DNA from: Rothia koreensis
GTDB lineage: Bacteria; Actinomycetota; Actinomycetes; Actinomycetales; Micrococcaceae
Length of the DNA stretch: 64,000 bases
Reading direction: 5' to 3'
Assembly: GCF_004136575.1 (NCBI RefSeq)
Contig: NZ_NOIQ01000006.1
Coordinates: 54,249-118,248 of the forward strand
Shown: positions 36,823-45,926 of the stretch, in pieces
How positions within the stretch are numbered: the first letter of the stretch is position 1
Layout of the letters: each line of letters opens with the position of its first letter
Made by a program: the position numbers and the translations under genes
The notes under the pieces: generated by a model
Told to the model about the DNA's origin: nothing
Databases searched by the model: none
The model's input: only the letters and a program-made list of their open reading frames with translations

Positions 36823-36827
36823 CGGGT
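36795..36827. repeat. Perfect palindrome covering the scpA start codon
   Basis: Two 16-nt arms (36795-36810 and 36812-36827) around a single central base are exactly complementary. The scpA GTG (36820-36822) is in the right arm. As RNA it would form a long stem-loop that hides the start codon and part of its ribosome site; as DNA it could be a protein-binding site. Confidence 0.85.
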
Positions 36828-36920
36828 CCTGGGCGACGGCCTCGTCCGTGCCCAGGGATCCCGACCGCTTGTCGTCCGGAACGAGTTCCGGGTCGGTGGG
36901 AATCCCCTCAGCGGTCGGTC

Positions 36921-37784
36921 TCAGCGAGATCCTCCTCGGCTGATGAGCTCCTTGGCCAGCTCTCGGTAGGCGACCGAGCCGGTGTGCGTGGGCGCATAGC
37001 TGAGGATCGGCTCGGCGGAGACCGTCGCGTCCGGGAACTTGACCGTGCGCTTGATCACGGTGTCGAAGACCTTGTCCCCGAACGCGTCGATAATGCGCGC
37101 GATGACTTCCTTGGAGTGGAGTGTTCGCGAGTCGAACATGGTGGCCAGGACGCCGTCGATCTTCAGGTCCGGGTTGAGCCTGTCCTGGACCTTTTCGATC
37201 GAGTCAACGAGCAGAGCAACCGCACGCAGGGCGAAGAACTCACAGATCAGAGGAATGATGACGCCGTCCGCCGCGGTCAGGGCGTTGACCGTCAGGAGAC
37301 CGAGCGAGGGCTGGCAGTCGATCAGGATGACGTCGTAGTCGTCCTTGAGCTTCCGGAGAGCACCGGAGAGCACCTGTTCGCGAGCCACCTCGTTGACCAA
37401 CTGCACTTCGGCTGCAGACAGATCGATATTGGCCGGCAGAAGATCCATGTTCTCGAATTCGGTGCGACGAACAGCCTCGTGGACCTCGACCTTGCGGTCC
37501 ATCATCACGTTGTAGACCGTCGTGTCCAGTTCGTGGGGGTTGACGCCGAATCCTGCCGAAAGGGCACCCTGCGGATCGAAATCGACCATGAGAACGCGTC
37601 GGCCCAATTCGGCGAGCGCCGCACCGAGATTGATGGTCGAGGTCGTCTTGCCGACGCCGCCCTTCTGATTGACCATTGCGATCACCCGTGCCGGCCCGTG
37701 GGAGTCCAAGACGGCCGGTTCCGGGAACTGCCGGAGGGGACGCCCGGTGGGGCCGAGTTCTGGTTCGGAGTTCTGAGTACTCAC
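36921..37784 (-). CDS. ParA-family ATPase
   Basis: A 287-aa deviant Walker ATPase: MVNQKGGVGKTTSTINLGAA, MVDFDPQGALSAGFG, and YDVILIDCQPSLGLLTVNAL. It is the ParA/Soj-like gene typically preceding scpA-scpB in actinobacteria, not the parAB pair at the origin; no parB is adjacent. The GTG at 37784 was chosen because AAAAGGG precedes it; a GTG nine codons upstream (37811) is less likely. Probably acts in chromosome segregation with the SMC complex. Confidence 0.9.
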   Translation of the reverse strand: MSTQNSEPELGPTGRPLRQFPEPAVLDSHGPARVIAMVNQKGGVGKTTSTINLGAALAELGRRVLMVDFDPQGALSAGFGVNPHELDTTVYNVMMDRKVEVHEAVRRTEFENMDLLPANIDLSAAEVQLVNEVAREQVLSGALRKLKDDYDVILIDCQPSLGLLTVNALTAADGVIIPLICEFFALRAVALLVDSIEKVQDRLNPDLKIDGVLATMFDSRTLHSKEVIARIIDAFGDKVFDTVIKRTVKFPDATVSAEPILSYAPTHTGSVAYRELAKELISRGGSR

Positions 37785-37856
37785 GCACACCCTTTTCAGA
37801 TCGTTGGGCACATATGACTGCCCTTAACCCTACAACCCGCCATCCCTCAGATACGG

Positions 37857-37916
37857 ATCGAGGTGGCCCCGAAGCGCACTCCCCTTGTGTGGGGTGCGGC
37901 TCGGTGCCACCTCGAT
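37857..37916. terminator. Long intergenic hairpin between dctA and parA
   Basis: An 11-bp outer stem (ATCGAGGTGGC at 37857-37867 with GCCACCTCGAT at 37906-37916) encloses a second GC stem (CCCC..GGGG flanked by CGCA/TGCG). It lies just past the dctA stop, and can end dctA transcripts. Its arm core CGAGGTGGC is shared with the hairpin repeat at 30319-30383. Confidence 0.65.
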
Positions 37917-37932
37917 ACTCGGGAGGAGCAGG

Positions 37933-39363
37933 TTATCGGTCCTGGACCGCGGTCGCGGGGCCCGCGCCCCCGGAAGAGCTCGACCCGTGGGTCGCGCCTG
38001 CCGCGGCGCTCTCGACGGGGACGGCTTGTTTCTCCTCACCGTCGATGTCGACGTGGAAGTCACCACCCATCGTCGATTCGTCGAATTTCAATTTCCCGTC
38101 GAGCACGTCATGGACTCGGCCCATGTCAATTTCCCTCGACCACTTGCCCATGAGGAGGGCGGCCACGGCGTTGCCCGTGAAGTTGGTGAGCGCGCGGGCC
38201 TCGGACATGAAGCGATCGATGCCGAGAATGAGGCCGACCCCGTCCACCAGATCCGGGCGGTGGGATTTGAGCCCGACCGCGAGGGTCGCGATTCCCGCGC
38301 CGGAGACGCCGGCCGCACCCTTCGAGGCGATGATCATGAACACCAGCAACGAGATCTGCTGTCCGAGCTCGAGGGGCTTGCCCATCGCGTCGGATACGAA
38401 GATCGACGCCATCGTCAGGTAGATCGCGGTCCCGTCCAGGTTGAAGGAATAGCCGGTCGGGACCACGATGCCGACCACAGGCTTGGATACTCCGACGTGT
38501 TCCATCTTGGCGATCAGACGGGGCAACGCCGCTTCGGAGGACGACGTCGAGAAGATCAGCAGGTACTCGCGCGCCAGGTACTTCATGAGCTTGAGGATGT
38601 TGACCCCGGTGGCGAACTTCAGCAACGCACCCAGGACGACGACGATGAACAGGATGCAGGTGACGTAGAAGCCGATCATGAGGATCGCCATCTGTCCCAC
38701 GGCCTTGAGCCCGGTCGAGCCGACCACGGCGGCCATGGCACCGAAGGCGCCGACCGGTGCGGCCCACATGATCATTCCGAGCAGGCGGAACACGAGGGCC
38801 TGGACGTAGCCGACGAATTTGAGGATCGGCTTGCCCGCCTCTCCCATGCGCTGAAGAGCGAAGCCGACGAGGAGCGCCACCAGCAGAGTCTGCAGGATCT
38901 TCCCGGAGGTCAGCGACGAGAGCAGGGAGGTGGGAATGATACCCATCAGGAACCCGGCGAGCCCCCCGGCCTCTTCGCCCTCGGAACCGCCCTCGGGCGT
39001 GTATCCGGTGGGCTCGTAGTGGAGGTTGTCCCCCGGGTGGAGCACATTGCCCACGATCAGGCCGATGGCGAGTGCGAACGTGGACATGACAAGGAAGTAG
39101 ATGATCGCCATGCCACCGACTTTCCCGACGGTGACGGCCTTGGCCACCGAGCCCACACCGAGCACGAGGGTGCAGAAAATGATCGGTGCGATCATCATCG
39201 TGATGAGCTTGACGAACCCCTTGCCGAGCGGCTCCAGGGACTTTCCGACACCCGGAGCTACGAGGCCGACGATGACTCCGAGGACGACAGCCAGGATCAC
39301 CGAGACGTAGAGCATGTGGGTACCGTCTTTGTACCACGGCTTCTTCGCTGTGGACTGGCCCAT
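37933..39363 (-). CDS. dctA: C4-dicarboxylate/cation symporter
   Basis: A 476-aa DAACS-family transporter with the re-entrant loop serine motif FSTSSSEAALPRLIAKME, GYSFNLDGTAIYLTMASIF and GIDRFMSEARALTNFTGNAV. It imports succinate, fumarate or malate with protons or sodium. The C-terminal ~40 aa are an Ala/Ser/Gly-rich cytoplasmic tail. It is divergent from a CitA/CitB-type two-component system, which is the likely activator. Confidence 0.94.
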   Translation of the reverse strand: MGQSTAKKPWYKDGTHMLYVSVILAVVLGVIVGLVAPGVGKSLEPLGKGFVKLITMMIAPIIFCTLVLGVGSVAKAVTVGKVGGMAIIYFLVMSTFALAIGLIVGNVLHPGDNLHYEPTGYTPEGGSEGEEAGGLAGFLMGIIPTSLLSSLTSGKILQTLLVALLVGFALQRMGEAGKPILKFVGYVQALVFRLLGMIMWAAPVGAFGAMAAVVGSTGLKAVGQMAILMIGFYVTCILFIVVVLGALLKFATGVNILKLMKYLAREYLLIFSTSSSEAALPRLIAKMEHVGVSKPVVGIVVPTGYSFNLDGTAIYLTMASIFVSDAMGKPLELGQQISLLVFMIIASKGAAGVSGAGIATLAVGLKSHRPDLVDGVGLILGIDRFMSEARALTNFTGNAVAALLMGKWSREIDMGRVHDVLDGKLKFDESTMGGDFHVDIDGEEKQAVPVESAAAGATHGSSSSGGAGPATAVQDR

Positions 39364-39441
39364 GACGCTCTCCTTTCAGGTTCGAGTCGATTGGTGCTTC
39401 GTGGTCCGAACCACGGTCGGGCTCGGCGAAGGTATTCAAGA

Positions 39442-39479
39442 AGTATGGTGGTCTAGGCCACAAGGAGACAATTGTGGTC
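39442..39479 (-). promoter_or_regulatory. dctA promoter with overlapping inverted repeat
   Basis: On the minus strand TTGTCT (39471-39466), 18 bp, then CATACT (39447-39442) form a sigma-A promoter about 80 bp before dctA. GGCCACAA (39456-39463) and TTGTGGTC (39472-39479), one mismatch, flank the -35 and are a candidate response-regulator site. Confidence 0.5.
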
Positions 39480-39535
39480 ATTAAGTTCTTGACCGTCCAC
39501 TGATACCCGTCCGCATCCGCCCGTGAGGAGAGTCC

Positions 39536-40831
39536 GTGTCGCCCCAGGAAACGAGCCGTCCCCGCCTCGCCGCAGGGACGAGGTCCTCGTGGGCCATCGC
39601 TCGGATTTTCCTGCTGACCCAAATGGTGATCGTGGTCGTCGTCTGCGCGTCGGTCGGTGCTCTTCTCTATTGGCAGATCCAGGACTCGGCACGGGAGCAG
39701 GCCTCGGAGATTACGCGCGCCGAGAGCGCGACCCTGGCCCACGACCCGTTCGTGGTCGAAAACATCGCGTCGGGCCACCCGACGGATCGACTCCAGCCGT
39801 ACGTCAAGGACGTCCTGTCGAACTCCTCGGTCAGCTTCATCACCATCATGTCCCCGGACGGAATCCGTTACACGCATCCCACCGAAGACAAAATCGGTCA
39901 GCATTACATCGGGGACATTTCCCGTGCCCAACATGGCGAGACCATGACCGTGGAAGAAGAAGGCAGCCTGGGCGTCTCGATGCGGACCATCACTCCGATC
40001 CGTGACGACGACGGCTCGATCATCGGGCTCGTGTCCACCGGGGTGACCATCAGCGAGATCGCTGCCGTGGCCCGCAACGGCGTGCCCGCCGTCGCCATGA
40101 TCGCGGGTCTTCTGCTGCTCACGACCACGTTCACGACGCTGCTGCTCTACCGGTACCTGAATCGCGCAACCCTGGGATACAGCCGCGACGACATTCTGAA
40201 GTCCGAAGCCACCCGCTCGATGGCGGCGATGCTGCGAACCCAGAATCACGAGCACCGGAACCGGATGCACACCGTGCTGTCCCTCTTGGACCTGGGCAGG
40301 CTGGACGACGCCCGAAACTTCGCGCGCGAGGATTTGGCCTCCTCCGAGCAGAACGAGGTGCATTGGGGCAACTACAAGCAGCTCCCGGGCGTCACCGCGC
40401 TCCTTGCAGGCAAGAAGACGGAAGCGGAGGAACGCCGCATCGATCTCGGCCTCAAGATAGAGGGCGAATGGTCCGGCATCCCGTTGTCCGAGGTCGAACT
40501 CGTATCCGTGGTCAGCAACCTGGTCGACAACGCGATGGACGCCGTGGCCGACGCACCCGAACCGCGGGAGGTGGAGGTCGACCTGGCCGAAACCCATGAG
40601 GGGTGGGAGATCGTCGTCGCCGACACCGGACCCGGCGTATCCGGGGAAGACGAGCGGAAGGTGTTCGAATGGGGATACAGCACCAAACCTTCGGGGTCCG
40701 AAGGTCGCGGCGTCGGCCTGGCCCTCGTCCGCGACACGCTCCTCCGACACGGTGGCAGCATCGAGGTGCTCAGTGACGGCGGGTCGGTGTTCACCGCCAG
40801 AATCCCCAGGCCCCGGAAGGAGATCCGATGA
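39536..40831 (+). CDS. CitA/DcuS-type sensor histidine kinase
   Basis: A 431-aa membrane sensor. One N-terminal membrane segment (IFLLTQMVIVVVVCASVGAL), an extracytoplasmic PAS-like domain at about 50-175 (SVSFITIMSPDGIRYTHP, GSIIGLVSTGVTISEIA), a second membrane segment, then the H box RTQNHEHRNRMH (His238), and the ATPase domain (NLVDNAMDAVADAP, DTGPGVSG, GRGVGLALVRD). GTG start with GGAG upstream. It senses a carboxylate and is coupled by ATGA to its regulator. Confidence 0.92.
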   Translation: MSPQETSRPRLAAGTRSSWAIARIFLLTQMVIVVVVCASVGALLYWQIQDSAREQASEITRAESATLAHDPFVVENIASGHPTDRLQPYVKDVLSNSSVSFITIMSPDGIRYTHPTEDKIGQHYIGDISRAQHGETMTVEEEGSLGVSMRTITPIRDDDGSIIGLVSTGVTISEIAAVARNGVPAVAMIAGLLLLTTTFTTLLLYRYLNRATLGYSRDDILKSEATRSMAAMLRTQNHEHRNRMHTVLSLLDLGRLDDARNFAREDLASSEQNEVHWGNYKQLPGVTALLAGKKTEAEERRIDLGLKIEGEWSGIPLSEVELVSVVSNLVDNAMDAVADAPEPREVEVDLAETHEGWEIVVADTGPGVSGEDERKVFEWGYSTKPSGSEGRGVGLALVRDTLLRHGGSIEVLSDGGSVFTARIPRPRKEIR

Positions 40832-41517
40832 CCACCTACCGCGTGATCGTGATCGACGACGAAGAAGTCACCGCGTCCGCCCACGCCCAATTCATCAGGG
40901 AACGCCCCGACTTCGAGGTCGCCGGCACCGCGTACAACGCGCAGGGGGCCATTGCGGCCATCAAGGCTTCCTTCGCCAGAAAAACCCCCGTGGACCTGCT
41001 TCTTCTGGACATCAATCTTCCGGATCGGTCGGGTCACGAGGTCGCCAAATTCTTGCGCGCAGAAGGGCTGCCCGTCGACGTGATCATGGTGACGGCGGAC
41101 CGGGACGCCTCGAGTCTGCGCACCGCCTCCCTCCATGGGGCGTTCGGGTACCTGGTCAAACCGTTCACGCTGGAGCATTTGGGCAGAAAACTCGACTCCT
41201 ATTCGGCCCATCGGGGCAGGGTCCCCGACACGGGGGAACTCGATCAGGCCGCGATCGACAGTTTCTTCCACAGGAGCGAGGACGAAACGCGGGACCTGCC
41301 CAAGGGACTGTCCCAGGAGACCCTGGTCAATATCGTCGAGACGCTCTCCGACCATGATTCGGCCTATTCCGCGCGGGAGATCGCGGACCGCATGACTCTG
41401 TCCCGGGTCACGGCACGTCGGTACCTCGAGTACCTGCACGCCTCCCGCCGGGTCGAGAGACGACCGCGCCACGGCACCCCGGGCCGCCCCGAGCTCGAGT
41501 ACGCGTGGCGCGGTTGA
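40828..41517 (+). CDS. CitB/DcuR-type response regulator
   Basis: A 229-aa regulator: an N-terminal receiver with Asp61 (LLLLDINLPDRSG) and Lys111 (FGYLVKPF), then a helix-turn-helix output domain (YSAREIADRMTLSRVTARRY). It pairs with the sensor encoded just upstream (overlap of four bases) and probably activates the divergent dctA in response to external dicarboxylates. Confidence 0.92.
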   Translation: MTTYRVIVIDDEEVTASAHAQFIRERPDFEVAGTAYNAQGAIAAIKASFARKTPVDLLLLDINLPDRSGHEVAKFLRAEGLPVDVIMVTADRDASSLRTASLHGAFGYLVKPFTLEHLGRKLDSYSAHRGRVPDTGELDQAAIDSFFHRSEDETRDLPKGLSQETLVNIVETLSDHDSAYSAREIADRMTLSRVTARRYLEYLHASRRVERRPRHGTPGRPELEYAWRG

Positions 41518-41530
41518 CCCCCGGAGGCCC

Positions 41531-43444
41531 CTACGACGATTCGCAGGTCAGGACGTCCCTCAGGTTGTCGAGCACGGCCATGTCCTCGATCGTCGAGGGA
41601 ACCTTGTAGTCCTCCCGATCCGCAATCTGTCTCATGGTCTTCCGAAGGATTTTCCCGGATCGGGTTTTGGGCAGGCCCTCGACCACACGGACCTCCTTGA
41701 AGTCGGCGACGGCCCCGATCCTGGAACGGACCATCCCGACCAGCTCGGTCGCGAGCTCGTCCTCCGTGATGCTCTCGCCCTGCTTGAGCACCACGTAGCC
41801 AGAAGGCCGTTGCCCCTTGAGCGGATCGGCGACGCCGATGACCGCGCACTCGGCCACCGCCGGGTGGGAGCCGAGCACCTGTTCCATGGCCCCGGTCGAC
41901 AGGCGATGCCCCGAGACGTTGATGACGTCGTCGGTCCGCCCCATCACGAAGACGTACCCGTCCTCGTCCAGGTATCCCGAGTCCCCCGTCGCGTAGTAGC
42001 CGTCGAAAGCGGTCAGGTAGGAGGAGATGAACCTGTCATCATCGCCCCACAACGTGGGCAGAGTCCCCGGAGGCAGCGGCAGCTTCAAGGCGATGTTGCC
42101 CTCCGCGCCGGCCTCCACCGGATCGCCCGAGGGGTCCAGAACGGCGACGTTGTACCCGGGCACCGGCACGCTCGGCGACCCGGATTTGATGGGCAGGGGT
42201 TCGAGGCCCCGAGGGTTGGCCGCGATCGGCCATCCGGTCTCCGTCTGCCACCAGTTGTCGACCACCGGCACTCCGAGCAGTTCTCCCGCCCACTGGTAGG
42301 TGTCCGGGTCGAGCCTCTCCCCCGCCACGAAGAGGGTTTCCAAGGAGCTGAGGTCGTAATCCGCGGCCAGTTCTCCGCTCGGATCCGCCTTGCGGATGGC
42401 CCGAATCGCGGTTGGAGCGGTAAAGAGGACCTTGGCTCCGGATTCCTCGACCACGCGCCAGAAGGCCCCCGCATCCGGGGTGCCGATGGGCTTGCCCTCG
42501 TACAGGACCGTCGTCGCCCCCGTCAGCAAGGGTGCATAGACGATGTAGGAATGGCCCACGACCCACCCGACGTCGGAGGCGGTGAACATGACCTCGCCGG
42601 GGCCGACGTCGTAGATCTTCTGCATGGACCATCGGAGCGCGACGGCGTGGGATCCGTTGTCCCGGACCACGCCCTTCGGTGACCCGGTCGTACCGGAGGT
42701 GTAGAGGATGTACAGCGGATCGGTCGCCCGGACGGTCGTGCACTCTGCCGGGTCTGCCTCGTGAACGGCCTCGTCCCAGTCCAACCAACGGGTCGGCGAC
42801 CCCTGCGCCCTGGAGGCCGCTTCCGCGACCGAGGTCTCGAAACCTGTCCGCGCTGTGACGAACACCGTGCCGACCGGGTGCTCCGCCAGCTTGAGCGCCT
42901 CCTCGACGGCCGGAATGTATTCGACGCGCCTCTTCGGTTCAACACCCCCGCTCGTGGTCACCACGGCCTTCGGCTCGCAGTCGTCGATGCGGGCCGCGAG
43001 CTCCGCAGGAGCGAAGCCTCCGAAGACCACCGAGTGGGTGGCCCCGATTCGCGCGCAGGCGAGCATCGCCACCATGGCCTCGGGGATCATCGGCATGTAG
43101 AGAAGCACTCGATCGCCGTGTCCGATACCGGCATCGGCGAGCGCGCCCGCAAAGCCACTCACCCGTTCGAGAAGTTCACCGTAGGTGATGTCCCGTTGGG
43201 TCCGGGTCACGGGCGAGTCGTACCGGATGGCGACTTGGTCTCCGCGACCGGCTTCCACGTGTCGATCGACCGCGTTGTAGCAAGTGTTCAGTTCACCGTC
43301 CGGGAACCACCGGTAGATCGGTGGCCTGGATTCGTCCAGTGCCCGAGTGGGAGGAGTCACCCAGTCGATGCCTTGGGCGGCCTCGAGCCAGAATTCTTCG
43401 GGTTGCTCGACGCTTCGTTCGAAGACTTCGCGGTACGTGGTCAT
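41531..43444 (-). CDS. prpE: Propionyl-CoA synthetase
   Basis: A 637-aa AMP-forming acyl-CoA synthetase. The N-terminal domain opens TTYREVFERSVEQPEEFWLE, the adenylation P-loop is ILYTSGTTGSPKGVVRD, and the C-terminal PKTRSGKILRKTMRQIAD carries the lysine that is acetylated in this family. Its context (divergent from gntR-prpDBC) supports propionate over acetate as substrate. A GntR-type site lies just upstream of its promoter. It is convergent with the response regulator. Confidence 0.93.
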   Translation of the reverse strand: MTTYREVFERSVEQPEEFWLEAAQGIDWVTPPTRALDESRPPIYRWFPDGELNTCYNAVDRHVEAGRGDQVAIRYDSPVTRTQRDITYGELLERVSGFAGALADAGIGHGDRVLLYMPMIPEAMVAMLACARIGATHSVVFGGFAPAELAARIDDCEPKAVVTTSGGVEPKRRVEYIPAVEEALKLAEHPVGTVFVTARTGFETSVAEAASRAQGSPTRWLDWDEAVHEADPAECTTVRATDPLYILYTSGTTGSPKGVVRDNGSHAVALRWSMQKIYDVGPGEVMFTASDVGWVVGHSYIVYAPLLTGATTVLYEGKPIGTPDAGAFWRVVEESGAKVLFTAPTAIRAIRKADPSGELAADYDLSSLETLFVAGERLDPDTYQWAGELLGVPVVDNWWQTETGWPIAANPRGLEPLPIKSGSPSVPVPGYNVAVLDPSGDPVEAGAEGNIALKLPLPPGTLPTLWGDDDRFISSYLTAFDGYYATGDSGYLDEDGYVFVMGRTDDVINVSGHRLSTGAMEQVLGSHPAVAECAVIGVADPLKGQRPSGYVVLKQGESITEDELATELVGMVRSRIGAVADFKEVRVVEGLPKTRSGKILRKTMRQIADREDYKVPSTIEDMAVLDNLRDVLTCESS

Positions 43445-43521
43445 GTCACCGGTTCCTCACATGTGCTCCGTTGCAAATGGTTCCGCGCCCGGAGGGTCCG
43501 AACGCGGGGAAGATTTTCACC

Positions 43522-43563
43522 AATGTAGTGTTCTGACTCACACAAAACAAGACTCTGTATACA
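43522..43563 (-). promoter_or_regulatory. prpE promoter with GntR-type site TGTATACA
   Basis: On the minus strand TTGTTT (43550-43545), 17 bp, then TACATT (43527-43522). The palindrome TGTATACA (43556-43563) lies six bases upstream of the -35. The same octamer occurs 75 bp away over the gntR promoter. Confidence 0.65.
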
Positions 43564-43609
43564 CACTGGGGAAAATCGACCACTGACCTCCCGCGATATT
43601 GCGGTGACG

Positions 43610-43638
43610 TTGCGTGACGAGGAGCACTTCTGTATACA
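43610..43638 (+). promoter_or_regulatory. gntR-prpDBC promoter with operator on the -10
   Basis: TTGCGT (43610-43615), 17 bp, then TATACA (43633-43638) form a promoter 44 bp before gntR. The palindrome TGTATACA (43631-43638) covers the -10, so bound repressor would block the start: autorepression by the GntR protein is the simplest reading. Confidence 0.7.
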
Positions 43639-43682
43639 TAGAGGCACGAATCAGACGACGCCGACGCAGGGAGAACAAGTTC

Positions 43683-44357
43683 ATGAGGGCCTCCGAGCGC
43701 GCATACCAGACCCTGCGGACCGACATCATCGAATGGCACCTCGAGCCGGGAACCACCGTCAGCGAGGTCGAGCAGGCCCAGCGACTCGGGGTCTCCCGAA
43801 CACCCGTCCGTGAGGCCTTCTCGCGGCTCATGTCCGAAGGGCTGGTCGAACCCGGACCGGGGCGCGGCGTCGTCGTCACCCCCGTCTCGGTAACCAATGT
43901 GAAGGCCATGTTCGAATTGCGCATCGCCCTGGAGACTCAGGCGGCGGCCCTCGCGGCGCTCAAGGGCCGATCCGAAACCTTCGAGCAACTGGCCGCCCGG
44001 CTCGACGAGGCGGCCACGTTCCTGGATGACGACGACGCAGACCGCAGCTCCTACTACCTGCTCGTCGAGGAGATGGACACCGAGATCGACCTCGCAGCCC
44101 AGAACACGTATCTCACCCAGGCCCAACGGCAACTGCGCACCCACCTCGGGCGAGTCAGGAAGCTGTCCAAGGGCAACGAGAACCGCCTCATGGCGGCCGC
44201 CCACGAGCACGCCGCCATTTCCCGGGCCATCGGGGCGGGCGACGTCGAACTCGCTCAGGCCGCCGTGCGCATCCATCTGTCGAACGCGTTGCAGGCGATT
44301 CTCGACGCCGTCCCGGAGCTTCACCATCACGAAGACGACCGCATCGACGCCGCCTGA
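43683..44357 (+). CDS. GntR-family (FadR-type) regulator of prp genes
   Basis: A 224-aa regulator with an N-terminal winged helix ([20 protein letters not shown], then [20 protein letters not shown]) and an all-helical FCD ligand domain ([18 protein letters not shown], ending in [15 protein letters not shown] residues). The ATG at 43683 has GGGAGAA upstream. It leads the prpD-prpB-prpC operon and probably responds to a propionate-derived ligand such as propionyl-CoA or 2-methylcitrate; which one is not visible. Confidence 0.9.
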   Translation: MRASERAYQTLRTDIIEWHLEPGTTVSEVEQAQRLGVSRTPVREAFSRLMSEGLVEPGPGRGVVVTPVSVTNVKAMFELRIALETQAAALAALKGRSETFEQLAARLDEAATFLDDDDADRSSYYLLVEEMDTEIDLAAQNTYLTQAQRQLRTHLGRVRKLSKGNENRLMAAAHEHAAISRAIGAGDVELAQAAVRIHLSNALQAILDAVPELHHHEDDRIDAA

Positions 44358-44404
44358 GGCAATCCACCGAACGAACACCTCGACCGAGGAAGAAAGGACA
44401 TACC

Positions 44405-45925
44405 GTGACCGCCAATCATCACGTGCGTGTGCACCGCAGCGAAGAGAACCTGGCTCGCGAGGACCAACTCGCGCACAAGATCGCCGAGGTCGCCTCCGAT
44501 CCCGTGGCGATCGACCCCGCCGTCGAGGACATGGTCATCAACCGCATCCTGGACAACGCGTCCGTCGCGATCGCGTCCCTCAACAGGGGTCCCATCATCG
44601 CGGCACGTGACCAGGCGCTGACCCACCGACCGGGGCCTGGGGGCTCCGGCTCGACCCTCTACGGCATCGACCCGAAACAAACCAAGGTTTCCCCCGAGTG
44701 GGCGGCCTGGGCCAACGGTGTGGCCGTTCGGGAGCTCGACTACCACGACACCTTCCTCGCCGCGGAGTACTCGCACCCGGGGGACAACATCCCGCCGATT
44801 CTCGCGGTCGCCCAGCATGCCCAACGCTCGGGTGCGGACCTGATCCGCGGTATTGCCACCGGGTACGAAATCCAGATCGACCTGACCAAGGCGATCTGCC
44901 TGCACAAGCACAAGATCGACCATGTGGCCCATCTCGGTCCCTCGGCCGCGGCGGGCATCGGCACCTTGCTCGGCCTGGACACGGAGACGATTTTCCAGGC
45001 CGTCGGCCAGGCTCTGCACACCACAACCGCAACCAGGCAGTCGCGCAAGGGCGAGATCTCGACATGGAAGTCCCACGCCCCCGCCTTCGCCGGAAAGATG
45101 GCCGTTGAAGCAGTCGACCGCGCGATGCGGGGCCAGACGTCACCGGTACCGATCTACGAGGGCGAGGACGGCGTCATCGCGTGGATGCTCGACGGACCGG
45201 ACGCCTCCTACGACGTCCCCCTCCCCGAGTACGGCGAGGCGAAGCGCGCGATCCTGGACTCCTACACCAAGGAGCACTCGGCCGAGTACCAGGCCCAGGC
45301 CTGGATCGATTTGGCCCGCAAGCTGCATCGCGAGCGCCCCGACATCGCCGATCCGGACAAGGTCGAATCGGTGGTCCTCCACACGTCCCACCACACCCAC
45401 TACGTGATCGGTTCGGGCGCCAACGACCCCCAGAAGTACGATCCGAAGGCCTCGCGGGAGACCCTGGACCATTCGATCCCCTATATCTTCACCGTGGCTC
45501 TGCAGGACGGCGAGTGGGACCACAATCATTCCTACGACGCCGAGCGCGCAGGCCGCAGGGACACCGTTGCCCTGTGGCACAAGGTCACGACCGAAGAGGA
45601 CCCCGAGTGGACGCGTCGTTACCACTCGCTGGATCCGGAGGAGAAGGCCTTCGGCGGTCGAGCGGAGATCACACTCACCGACGGAACGGTCGTGACCGAG
45701 GAGATCGCGGTCGCCGACGCCCATCCGCTTGGGGCGCGCCCCTTCGCCCGCGAACAATACATCGGCAAATTGAGGTCTCTCGCGGAAGGGGCGGTCGCCG
45801 ACGCGGAGCTCGATCGCTTCATCCAAGCGGCCGAGAATCTTTCGGACCTGGGCCCGGGCGATCTCGATGCGCTGACCGTGACCGCGGCCGGGGAGCTGGC
45901 CACCGGAGCGAAAGGACTGTTCTGA
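44405..45925 (+). CDS. prpD: 2-methylcitrate dehydratase
   Basis: A 506-aa MmgE/PrpD-family dehydratase converting 2-methylcitrate to 2-methyl-cis-aconitate. Conserved stretches are [52 protein letters not shown] and [17 protein letters not shown]. The GTG at 44405 has AGGAAGAAAGGA upstream. It is one base from prpB, so the two are co-translated. Confidence 0.95.
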   Translation: MTANHHVRVHRSEENLAREDQLAHKIAEVASDPVAIDPAVEDMVINRILDNASVAIASLNRGPIIAARDQALTHRPGPGGSGSTLYGIDPKQTKVSPEWAAWANGVAVRELDYHDTFLAAEYSHPGDNIPPILAVAQHAQRSGADLIRGIATGYEIQIDLTKAICLHKHKIDHVAHLGPSAAAGIGTLLGLDTETIFQAVGQALHTTTATRQSRKGEISTWKSHAPAFAGKMAVEAVDRAMRGQTSPVPIYEGEDGVIAWMLDGPDASYDVPLPEYGEAKRAILDSYTKEHSAEYQAQAWIDLARKLHRERPDIADPDKVESVVLHTSHHTHYVIGSGANDPQKYDPKASRETLDHSIPYIFTVALQDGEWDHNHSYDAERAGRRDTVALWHKVTTEEDPEWTRRYHSLDPEEKAFGGRAEITLTDGTVVTEEIAVADAHPLGARPFAREQYIGKLRSLAEGAVADAELDRFIQAAENLSDLGPGDLDALTVTAAGELATGAKGLF

Positions 45926-45926
45926 C

